Assembly: GCA_049598145.1 (NCBI GenBank)
Contig: JBMYNJ010000086.1
Location: 1 to 5,674 of the forward strand
Length of the DNA: 5,674 nt
Direction: 5' to 3'
From: WTJH01 sp049598145
GTDB taxonomy: Bacteria; Bacteroidota; Bacteroidia; Flavobacteriales; Flavobacteriaceae
Positions 1 to 5,665 of the stretch are shown here, piece after piece. Every line of letters starts with the position of its first letter. The stretch's first letter is position 1. The notes below the pieces were generated by a model. The model had not been told where the DNA came from. It saw nothing but the letters and a program-made list of their open reading frames with translations, and did no database searches. A program made the translations under genes and the position numbers.

Positions 1-502
1 TTCCGAAACGTAAATAAACAGGGCCCTGGTGTTCAGCGATAGCAAGAGTTGCGGCTTCGGTTTGGTTGTAATCACAGGTATTGATAACGGTCATTCCTGG
101 CAGCATTTTCATGAGTCCTATATCTTCTAAAATCTGATGTGTTGCGCCATCCTCTCCCAGAGTAATTCCAGCGTGTGAAGCACATATTTTGACGTTCTTT
201 CCAGAATAGGCAATGGATTGGCGGATTTGATCATATACTCTACCCGTAGAAAAATTAGCAAAAGTACCTGTGAATGGAATTTTACCGCCAATGGTCAATC
301 CAGCGGCAATACCCATCATATTGGCCTCGGCAATTCCCACTTGAAAAAATCTTTCGGGATGATTGACTTTAAATTCATCCATTTTCAGTGAACCGGTTAG
401 GTCGGCACATAAAGCGACAACATTGGGGTTTAGTTTTCCTAGTTGGGTGAGTCCTGCGCCAAAGCCAGAACGTGTATCTTTAGATCCTTGGTTGGTATAC
501 AT
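1..502 (-). CDS. Transketolase, C-terminal subunit (partial, 3' end outside window)
   Basis: Translating the minus strand from the ATG at 502-500 gives 167 codons with no stop, running off the window edge. The product begins MYTNQGSKDTRSGFG and matches the pyrimidine-binding half of transketolase. Visible landmarks are the DLTGS stretch (residues 34-38), GIAEANMMGIAAG with the likely catalytic Glu59 that activates the thiamine diphosphate (TPP) aminopyrimidine, the YDQIRQSIAYSGKNVKI block (90-106) and SHAGITLGEDGATHQ (109-123). Full-length partners are about 310-320 residues, so roughly half is visible. The C-terminal lobe is missing. With the adjacent N-terminal subunit it should form a cytosolic heteromeric transketolase that moves two-carbon ketol units between sugar phosphates in the pentose phosphate pathway. 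The start lies 15 A/T-rich bases after the upstream stop, with no Shine-Dalgarno sequence, so the pair is almost certainly cotranscribed. A 1-deoxyxylulose-5-phosphate synthase half is a more distant alternative; the paired architecture and motifs favour transketolase. Confidence 0.93.
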   Translation of the reverse strand, partial: MYTNQGSKDTRSGFGAGLTQLGKLNPNVVALCADLTGSLKMDEFKVNHPERFFQVGIAEANMMGIAAGLTIGGKIPFTGTFANFSTGRVYDQIRQSIAYSGKNVKICASHAGITLGEDGATHQILEDIGLMKMLPGMTVINTCDYNQTEAATLAIAEHQGPVYLRFG

Positions 503-517
503 GGAAAATTTTATGTT

Positions 518-1363
518 TTAATAGTCTCCTAAGGTTTCAGGGTTTTGTGCTAATCCGGTTGCTAATTGCTCGTCGTTAGGAGCCTTTCCGTGCCAGGCGT
601 GGGTATGCATCATAAAGTCTACGCCATTCCCCATAACTGTTTTCATCAAAATAATCACGGGTTTTCCTTTCCCAGTTTGGGTTTTAGCCGCTTCTAAAGT
701 TTCAATTATAGGAGCTAATGAGTTCCCTTCTGTCAGTTCAATTACTTGCCATCCAAAGGCTTCAAATTTTGCCTTCACACTTCCCATAGCCAAAACATCA
801 TCTGTAGAGCCATCGATTTGTTGTCCGTTCAGGTCAACTGTTGCAATTAAGTTGTCTACTCGGTTGGCTGCTGCATACATGATGGCTTCCCAGTTTTGGC
901 CTTCTTGCAGTTCTCCATCACCCATTAAGGCAAATACTAAATGAGAATCCTTATTTAATTTCTTGCTCAAAGCTGCCCCTATGGCTACCGATAGCCCTTG
1001 TCCCAAAGAACCTGAAGCTACACGGACTCCCGGAAGACCCTCATGTGTGGTAGGGTGTCCTTGCAAGCGACTGTTAATCAGTCGGAAACTATTGAGCTCC
1101 TCTAATGGAAAAAAGCCGCTTCGAGCCAAAACACTATAAAAAACGGGAGAAATATGTCCGTTGGATAAAAAGAAAAGGTCTTCATTTTTTCCATCCATTT
1201 GGAAAGGAGTTTTGAAGCGCATCACTTTTTGATACAGGGCTACAAAAAACTCAGCGCAGCCCAAAGAGCCTCCCGGGTGGCCAGAATTAACCTTGTGAAC
1301 CATTCGAAGAATGTCTCTTCGGACTTGAATAGTTGTTTGCTCTAATGCTTCCAGGGTCGCCAT
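518..1363 (-). CDS. Transketolase, N-terminal (TPP-binding) subunit
   Basis: This complete 281-residue protein is the pyrophosphate-binding half of a split transketolase. Landmarks are SGHPGGSLG (27-35) with the conserved His29, SNGHISP (67-73), GSLGQGLS (118-125), and the TPP/Mg2+ motif starting at GDGELQEGQNWEA (148-160) and closing at VDLNG (176-180). A late WHGKAP (257-262) supplies another expected active-site histidine. The length fits stand-alone N-terminal subunits, compared with about 660 residues for one-chain transketolases. There is no sign of truncation. The ATG at 1363-1361 is chosen because the family's N-terminal helix starts just after it and two minus-strand promoter motifs lie upstream at suitable distances. 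The C-terminal subunit begins 15 bases after this stop, so both halves are probably made from one transcript in equal amounts. The cofactor site forms only at the interface of the two chains, so neither protein should work alone. Confidence 0.95.
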   Translation of the reverse strand: MATLEALEQTTIQVRRDILRMVHKVNSGHPGGSLGCAEFFVALYQKVMRFKTPFQMDGKNEDLFFLSNGHISPVFYSVLARSGFFPLEELNSFRLINSRLQGHPTTHEGLPGVRVASGSLGQGLSVAIGAALSKKLNKDSHLVFALMGDGELQEGQNWEAIMYAAANRVDNLIATVDLNGQQIDGSTDDVLAMGSVKAKFEAFGWQVIELTEGNSLAPIIETLEAAKTQTGKGKPVIILMKTVMGNGVDFMMHTHAWHGKAPNDEQLATGLAQNPETLGDY

Positions 1364-1385
1364 ATAATTTGAATTATTTTGCGAT

Positions 1386-1414
1386 CAAAAGTAGGACATC
1401 TCCTTCCAGCTCAA
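1386..1414 (-). promoter_or_regulatory. Proximal Bacteroidota-type promoter of the transketolase operon
   Basis: Read on the minus strand, TACTTTTG (1393-1386) matches the TAnnTTTG -7 element of Bacteroidota. A TTG at 1414-1412 lies 18 bases upstream as the -33 element. The start site is expected about 4-5 bases after the motif, giving a leader of roughly 20 nucleotides before the ATG at 1363. This is a motif match only. Confidence 0.6.
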
Positions 1415-1441
1415 AAGTATTTTTATGAATAGTTTTCCCAA
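1412..1441 (-). promoter_or_regulatory. Distal tandem promoter candidate of the transketolase operon
   Basis: A second TACTTTTG occurs on the minus strand at 1419-1412, with its own TTG at 1441-1439, 19 bases upstream. Its last bases double as the -33 TTG of the proximal promoter, so the two are stacked 26 bases apart. The 9-mer TCAAAAGTA (plus strand) is repeated exactly at 1385-1393 and 1411-1419. It may be an active second promoter or simply the -33 region of the proximal one. Confidence 0.4.
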
Positions 1442-1442
1442 T

Positions 1443-1461
1443 TTGATTAAGAATTAATCAA
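1443..1461. repeat. Perfect 8-bp inverted repeat, operator candidate
   Basis: TTGATTAA and TTAATCAA are exact reverse complements separated by GAA. The symmetry sits one base beyond the -33 element of the distal transketolase promoter and about 7 bases upstream of the -33 candidate for tgt. That position suits a dimeric regulator acting on one or both divergent promoters. No U-tract follows and no gene ends nearby, so it is not a terminator. No regulator can be named from the sequence. Confidence 0.4.
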
Positions 1462-1468
1462 CAGTTTT

Positions 1469-1503
1469 TTGGGGATATTCACAGGAGAGAAATGGTATCT
1501 TTG
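1469..1503 (+). promoter_or_regulatory. tgt promoter, placed for a leaderless transcript
   Basis: TATCTTTG at 1496-1503 is an exact TAnnTTTG -7 element. A TTG at 1469-1471 could be the -33 element, but the 24-base spacer is slightly long. Only five bases separate the -7 element from the ATG at 1509, so transcription should begin at or within a couple of bases of the start codon. This also argues against the in-frame TTG at 1506 as the start. Confidence 0.6.
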
Positions 1504-1508
1504 CCTTG

Positions 1509-2639
1509 ATGAAATTTGAGCTGTTGCATACCGATACGAAATCTAAAGCACGTGCCGGAGAACTGACAACCGACCATGGGAATATTCAAACCCCCATCTT
1601 TATGCCGGTGGGAACAGCTGCTACCGTTAAGGGAGTGCATCAAAAAGAATTAACCGAAGACATACAACCGGATATAATTCTGGCCAATACTTATCATCTT
1701 TATCTAAGACCCGGAACATCGATTTTAGAACAGGCTGGAGGTTTGCATGCCTTTATGAATTGGTCGAAGCCGATCCTTACCGACTCGGGAGGCTATCAAG
1801 TGTATTCATTATCAGCCAATCGAAAAATTAAAGAAGAAGGAGTAAAGTTTAAATCGCATATAGACGGGTCTTACCATTGGTTTACACCCGAGAGTGCTAT
1901 GGATATCCAGCATCGGATTGGGGCTGATATCATTATGGCCTTTGATGAATGTACCCCTTATCCCTGCGATTACGAATATGCAAAGACCTCCATGCATCGA
2001 ACACATCGTTGGTTGGATCGATGTATTGCTGCCCATGCCCAGCCTCAATTCAACTATGGCCATACCCAAACGCTCTTTCCCATTGTACAGGGAAGTGTAT
2101 ATAAAGACCTGAGAAAACAGTCTGCGGAGTATATCGCTCAGACGGATGCCCCTGGGAATGCAATCGGGGGGTTATCTGTTGGGGAACCCCCAGAAGAAAT
2201 GTATGGAATTACTGAGGTGGTTACCGAAATATTACCTGAAAACAAGCCGCGTTATTTAATGGGAGTAGGAACTCCAATCAATATTTTAGAAAATATCGCT
2301 TTAGGGGTCGATATGTTTGATTGTGTGATGCCCACTCGCAATGCACGAAATGGAATGCTTTTTACCGCACAAGGAACCATGAACATTAAAAATAAAAAAT
2401 GGGAAAATGATTTTTCTCCTCTGGATCCTGAGGGCGACAGTTTTGTGGATCAGTTTTATTCAAAAGCTTACGTCCGCCATCTGTTTACTGTAAATGAAAT
2501 GTTAGGGAAGCAAATAGCTACTTTACACAATTTAAATTTCTATTTGCGATTGGTGCGCCAAGCCCGTGAACATATCTTAGCGGATACTTTTACTGAATGG
2601 AAAAATAAGATGGTTGTTCAAATGAATCGTCGCGTATGA
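1509..2639 (+). CDS. tgt: tRNA-guanine(34) transglycosylase (Tgt)
   Basis: This 376-residue enzyme swaps guanine for preQ1 at wobble position 34 of tRNAs for Asp, Asn, His and Tyr, a late step of queuosine synthesis. It aligns along its whole length with bacterial Tgt: TPIFMPVGT (28-36), NTYHLYLRPG (60-69), LTDSGGYQVYSL (90-101) with proton acceptor Asp92, FDECTPYP (145-152), GGLSVGEP (220-227) and GVDMFDCVMPTRNARNG (266-282) with nucleophile Asp271. Tyr96 falls where the Zymomonas enzyme has its base-stacking Tyr106. By ungapped alignment to E. coli Tgt as I remember it, the zinc ligands Cys302, Cys304, Cys307 and His333 correspond here to Gly309, Ser311, Asp314 and His340, so the three cysteines are gone. 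The rest of the fold looks intact and I expect an active enzyme. The ATG at 1509 is preferred over TTG 1506 because it gives the family's usual MKFEL start and suits the promoter. The stop overlaps the next gene in ATGA. Confidence 0.97.
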   Translation: MKFELLHTDTKSKARAGELTTDHGNIQTPIFMPVGTAATVKGVHQKELTEDIQPDIILANTYHLYLRPGTSILEQAGGLHAFMNWSKPILTDSGGYQVYSLSANRKIKEEGVKFKSHIDGSYHWFTPESAMDIQHRIGADIIMAFDECTPYPCDYEYAKTSMHRTHRWLDRCIAAHAQPQFNYGHTQTLFPIVQGSVYKDLRKQSAEYIAQTDAPGNAIGGLSVGEPPEEMYGITEVVTEILPENKPRYLMGVGTPINILENIALGVDMFDCVMPTRNARNGMLFTAQGTMNIKNKKWENDFSPLDPEGDSFVDQFYSKAYVRHLFTVNEMLGKQIATLHNLNFYLRLVRQAREHILADTFTEWKNKMVVQMNRRV

Positions 2640-3709
2640 AAATTATCGATTGGTACATACTGAAGCGCTATTTAGGAACCTTTTTTGTAATGATTTTACT
2701 ATTTATTCCTATTGGGATCATGGTAGATTTAGCAGAAAAAATCGATAAAATGCGTGAAAAGGAAGTACCATTGGAAGAAATTTTACAGTATTACATCGAC
2801 TTTACCTGGTATTTTGCCAATCTATTATTCCCAATATTTCTTTTTTTGTCCATCATTTGGTTTACCTCCAAATTGGCCAATAATACTGAAGTCATTGCTG
2901 TTTTGAGTTCAGGGATTTCGTTTAATCGCTATTTACGCCCGTTTTTTCTTGGGGCATTAATCATTGCTTCCACCGCCTTTTTAGTTGGGATGTTTGTCGT
3001 CCCTAAAGCAAGCTTAGGATTCAACGAATTTCGTTACCAATATCTCAATAAAAAAAAGGTACGCAGCACCGATAATGTGTACAAGCAAATTAATGATGCA
3101 GAATTTATTTATGTAAGTTTCTATGACCCTGTTCGAAAAAGAGGTAGCAATTTTACTCTCGAACATTTCAAAGACAACCAGTTACAACATAAAATCATGG
3201 CTAACAGTATCCGTTGGTTGGAGCGTGATTCCCTTTTTCGCTTGGCAAATTTTAGTATTCGGAAGTTTACTCCCGAGGGGGAAGTCTATGAATCGATTCC
3301 TCGGAAAGACACCCTTTTAGATTTCAAAATTGAAGACCTTTCTCCTGCCCAATACAAAGCAGAAACCCTAGACCTTTTTGAATTAAATCAGTTTATTGAA
3401 AAAGAACGTGCAGGCGGTTCTCAACTGATCAATAATCACCTTCTGGTTCGCCACAAACGCTACAGTCTCCCGGTTTCCGCCTTTGTCTTAACTCTGATTG
3501 CAGTGGCTATGGCCTCTTTTAAGCGCCGAGGCGGGATGGGATTAAACTTGGCCTTTGGCATTACGCTGGGTTTTATTTTTATATTCTTTGATAAAATTTT
3601 TGGTGTGTTGGTTAACAAATCCAATTTTCCCCCGGGCTTTGCTGCTTGGATTCCTATTGTTGTCTTTGGAATATTGGCCTTATATCTTTTGAATCGTGCC
3701 CGAAAGTAA
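2636..3709 (+). CDS. lptG: LptF/LptG family permease (YjgP/YjgQ), LPS export
   Basis: This 357-residue inner-membrane protein matches the length (about 355-365) and layout of LptF/LptG, the membrane subunits that with the LptB ATPase pull lipopolysaccharide from the inner membrane and pass it to the periplasmic bridge. It has an amphipathic start (MKIIDWYILKRYLGTF) leading into TM1 (about 12-30), TM2 (57-77) and TM3 (102-123). A hydrophilic region (about 125-265) with alternating short strands is the periplasmic beta-jellyroll. TM4 (278-294), TM5 (302-324) and TM6 (335-353) follow. The segment TSKLANNTEVIAVLSSGISFNRYL (77-100) is the cytoplasmic coupling region expected to touch LptB. The MKIIDxYILKRYL-like start favours LptG over LptF, but the family name is safer than the exact paralogue. 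Its ATG overlaps the tgt stop by four bases, and its end overlaps the next gene by 14, which indicates translational coupling. Confidence 0.88.
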   Translation: MKIIDWYILKRYLGTFFVMILLFIPIGIMVDLAEKIDKMREKEVPLEEILQYYIDFTWYFANLLFPIFLFLSIIWFTSKLANNTEVIAVLSSGISFNRYLRPFFLGALIIASTAFLVGMFVVPKASLGFNEFRYQYLNKKKVRSTDNVYKQINDAEFIYVSFYDPVRKRGSNFTLEHFKDNQLQHKIMANSIRWLERDSLFRLANFSIRKFTPEGEVYESIPRKDTLLDFKIEDLSPAQYKAETLDLFELNQFIEKERAGGSQLINNHLLVRHKRYSLPVSAFVLTLIAVAMASFKRRGGMGLNLAFGITLGFIFIFFDKIFGVLVNKSNFPPGFAAWIPIVVFGILALYLLNRARK

Positions 3710-4595
3710 ACTTCCTCACCTCCTGCATTTTCATGGAATTGTATTCATTTTTGGATTTACATCCATTTTAGGGGCTTTGATCAGTATCGACGCTTTCGCC
3801 CTGGTTTGGTATCGCATGGGTATGGCTGCCATTTTGATTGGGACCTATTTAGGAATCAGCCAACCGAAGCTTCTTCAGATTCCTCGAGCAGATACTCCTT
3901 CTATTGTTTTAGGAGGGATCATCATAGCCCTTCATTGGATCACCTTTTTTTATGCAATTAAATATGCAGGGGTCTCTTTAACGCTTTCTATGATGTCTAC
4001 AGGGGCTTTGATTACAGCTGTTTTAGAGCCGCTTTGGTATCAACGGAAACTTCGATTGTACGAATTGGGATTTGGCATGCTTACCATCATGGGAATTACC
4101 CTGATATTTCAGGCGGAGTTTCCATATTTTTTGGGATTAATTATTGCATTTATTTCTGCAGTTTTAAGTGCCGTGTTTACCTTGTTAAACGGGCGTTTAG
4201 TACAGCGAATTTCGGCAGCTTCCCTGTCGTTTTATCAATTGCTCTTTGGAACTGTATTAATCACTGGGATATTTCTTTTTCAGGGTCGCTTTGAACCCGA
4301 TTTTTTTCGGTTGAATTCCAATGATCTCCTTTGGTTATTCCTTTTGGCGAGTGTGTGTACCGCTTATGCTTTTATCGCTTCGATTCACGTAATGAAAGGA
4401 CTAACTCCCTTCACTATAATGATGACCATTAATTTGGAACCCATTTATGGGATTCTCTTATCGCTGCTTATATTTAAAGAAAAAGAATTTTTAAGCCCTA
4501 TGTTTTATGTGGGTATGTCTATTGTTTTGCTGAGTGTTTTTTCCAATGGTGTTTACAAAATCCGTCAGCAGAAAAAGGAACAGAAAGAAGCTTAA
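3696..4595 (+). CDS. EamA/DMT-family transporter, 10 membrane helices
   Basis: This 299-residue, strongly hydrophobic protein has the two-repeat form of the drug/metabolite transporter superfamily: an EamA-like half at about 8-139 and another at about 145-284, each with five helices, and a basic cytoplasmic tail (KIRQQKKEQKEA). Typical signs are GFTSILGALISIDAFALVWYR-like helices 1-2, ALHWITFFYAIKYAGVSLTLSM (79-100) and the repeat-2 signature NLEPIYGILLSLLIFKE (246-262). Substrates in this family range from amino acids to other metabolites, and nothing here identifies one. The start is taken as GTG at 3696: the frame is closed by TGA at 3690-3692, and the next ATG would remove the first helix. 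The gene thus begins inside the permease gene with a 14-base overlap, and probably depends on coupled translation. It ends 31 bases before accA. Confidence 0.9.
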   Translation: MPESKLPHLLHFHGIVFIFGFTSILGALISIDAFALVWYRMGMAAILIGTYLGISQPKLLQIPRADTPSIVLGGIIIALHWITFFYAIKYAGVSLTLSMMSTGALITAVLEPLWYQRKLRLYELGFGMLTIMGITLIFQAEFPYFLGLIIAFISAVLSAVFTLLNGRLVQRISAASLSFYQLLFGTVLITGIFLFQGRFEPDFFRLNSNDLLWLFLLASVCTAYAFIASIHVMKGLTPFTIMMTINLEPIYGILLSLLIFKEKEFLSPMFYVGMSIVLLSVFSNGVYKIRQQKKEQKEA

Positions 4596-4600
4596 TTATG

Positions 4601-4608
4601 TACATTTG
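4601..4608 (+). promoter_or_regulatory. Possible internal promoter (-7 element) before accA
   Basis: TACATTTG matches TAnnTTTG exactly and falls in the 31-base gap between the transporter stop and the accA start. It would give a leader of about 13-15 nucleotides. No TTG is present at the proper distance upstream, where the DNA is an A-rich coding tail. It is therefore a weak or secondary promoter at best, and accA may mainly be read through from tgt. Confidence 0.35.
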
Positions 4609-4626
4609 TTTGAGGAAAATTGAATT

Positions 4627-5580
4627 ATGGAATATTTAGATTTTGAATTACCCATTAAAGATTTGCATGAGCAAATCGAAAAATGCCAAGCCATAGGAGA
4701 TGAATCTGAAGTCGATTCTACAGCCATGTGTAGTCAATTGACTAAAAAATTGGAGGATCAAAAGAACGACATCTATAAGAACTTAACAGCTTGGCAACGC
4801 GTTCAACTTTCCAGACATCCTTCCAGACCATATGCCCTAGACTATATCAAAGCCATTTGCGGAGATACTTTTTTGGAATTGCATGGCGATCGGAATGTTG
4901 GAGACGACAAAGCCATGATTGGAGGCTTAGGGAAAATAGAGAAACAATCCTTTATGTTTATCGGAACACAAAAAGGATATAATACCAAAACAAGACAATA
5001 TCGAAATTTTGGAATGGCCAATCCTGAGGGCTATCGAAAAGCGTTACGCCTAATGAAATCAGCTGAAAAATTTAATATTCCAATTGTTACTTTCATCGAC
5101 ACTCCGGGAGCCTATCCTGGACTAGAGGCCGAAGAGCGAGGCCAGGGCGAAGCTATTGCCCGAAATATCTATGAAATGTTTGGAATTAAAGTTCCCATCC
5201 TAGTTTTCGTTATTGGAGAAGGAGCCTCGGGAGGGGCTCTGGGAATTGGAGTAGGAGATTCCATTAACATGCTTGAAAACACTTGGTATTCTGTTATCTC
5301 CCCTGAAAGCTGTTCTTCGATCTTATGGCGCAGTTGGGAACATAAAGAAAGTGCTGCCGATGCATTAAAATTAACTGCTCAGGACATGAAAAAAGCCAAC
5401 TTGATCGATAAAATTATCAAAGAACCACTCGGCGGAGCACATNNNNNNNNNNCTACTTTTGCTACAGTAACTAAAGAGATACTGAGCTGCTACAAAAAAT
5501 TGAGTAAACTCTCAACCGAAGAGCTACTCCAAGCCCGGATGGATAAGTTTGTAGCTATGGGGCAGTATGTAGAAAAGTAG
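4627..5580 (+). CDS. accA: Acetyl-CoA carboxylase carboxyltransferase subunit alpha
   Basis: AccA pairs with AccD to transfer the carboxyl group from biotin on AccB to acetyl-CoA, producing malonyl-CoA for fatty acid synthesis in the cytosol. The product spans 317 codons including the gap, close to the 319 of E. coli. Recognisable blocks are the N-terminal helical LPIKDLHEQIEKC region (8-20), the AWQRVQLSRHPSRPYALDYI block (55-74), FLELHGDRNVGDDKAMIGGL (82-101), IDTPGAYPGLEAEERGQGEAIARN (157-180), the oxyanion-type GEGASGGALGIGVGD (197-211), YSVISPESCSSILWRS (221-236) and EPLGGAH (266-272). Ten unknown bases fall straight after GGAH. The frame continues correctly beyond them, so this is an assembly gap, not a broken gene. 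The ATG at 4627 has no clear Shine-Dalgarno sequence. Unlike many bacteria, accD is not adjacent; the next gene is probably dnaB. Confidence 0.97.
   Translation: MEYLDFELPIKDLHEQIEKCQAIGDESEVDSTAMCSQLTKKLEDQKNDIYKNLTAWQRVQLSRHPSRPYALDYIKAICGDTFLELHGDRNVGDDKAMIGGLGKIEKQSFMFIGTQKGYNTKTRQYRNFGMANPEGYRKALRLMKSAEKFNIPIVTFIDTPGAYPGLEAEERGQGEAIARNIYEMFGIKVPILVFVIGEGASGGALGIGVGDSINMLENTWYSVISPESCSSILWRSWEHKESAADALKLTAQDMKKANLIDKIIKEPLGGAHXXXXTFATVTKEILSCYKKLSKLSTEELLQARMDKFVAMGQYVEK
5443..5452. other. Assembly gap of 10 N inside accA
   Basis: Ten consecutive N bases interrupt accA between the GGAH codons and a CTACTTTT continuation. The frame is kept across the gap if its length is 10, or 10 plus a multiple of three. 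The uniform 10-N run may be a placeholder and not a measured length. Confidence 0.99.
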
Positions 5581-5633
5581 TAATTAACATTTTTTTTAAG
5601 TTTTTAACATCGAGGCGGGGATAAACAAAAACC

Positions 5634-5661
5634 TTGAGCCCGACTGTTTTTTGTACTTTTG
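5634..5661 (+). promoter_or_regulatory. Bacteroidota-type promoter of the last gene, leaderless placement
   Basis: TTG at 5634-5636, a 17-base spacer and TACTTTTG at 5654-5661 make the best complete promoter match in the window; the -7 box is identical to those of the transketolase operon. Only four bases separate it from the ATG at 5666, so the transcript should start at or beside that codon. It lies in the 85-base region after accA, which otherwise holds T-rich sequence, a TTAACAT pair (5584-5590, 5604-5610) and no clear hairpin terminator. Confidence 0.65.
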
Positions 5662-5665
5662 AATA

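Noticed and set aside
1471..1477. GGGGATA shared upstream of tgt and again at 5617-5623 upstream of the last gene
   Set aside because: The 7-mer lies at different distances from the -7 boxes (25 and 37 bases), so a common control element is not supported.
1475..1483. ATATTCACA resembling a DnaA box (TTATnCACA, one mismatch)
   Set aside because: It is a single imperfect match with no second box nearby; the region is already explained by the divergent promoters.
1780..1811. Tyr for Phe changes in the Tgt LTDSGGYQVYSL motif
   Set aside because: Tyr96 matches the substrate-stacking Tyr106 of the Zymomonas enzyme, so this is normal family variation.
1812..2112. Open frames on both strands inside tgt (85 codons minus, 72 codons plus)
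   Set aside because: They lie wholly within a well-conserved tgt reading frame, show no recognisable protein features and are shadows of its codon pattern.
3123..3320. 65-codon plus-strand frame inside the permease gene
   Set aside because: It is an out-of-frame shadow of the jellyroll coding region with no own start signal.
4034..4294. 86-codon plus-strand frame inside the EamA gene
   Set aside because: It overlaps the conserved transporter frame; its Cys- and aromatic-rich translation looks like a frame-shifted membrane gene.
4791..4982. 63-codon plus-strand frame inside accA
   Set aside because: The accA frame is conserved through this stretch, and the alternative translation resembles no protein I know.
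5581..5633. Possible terminator after accA (T8 and T5 runs) and TTAACAT direct repeats 20 bases apart
   Set aside because: No GC stem precedes the T runs. The short AT-rich repeat is likely chance in this composition, so neither is listed as a feature.
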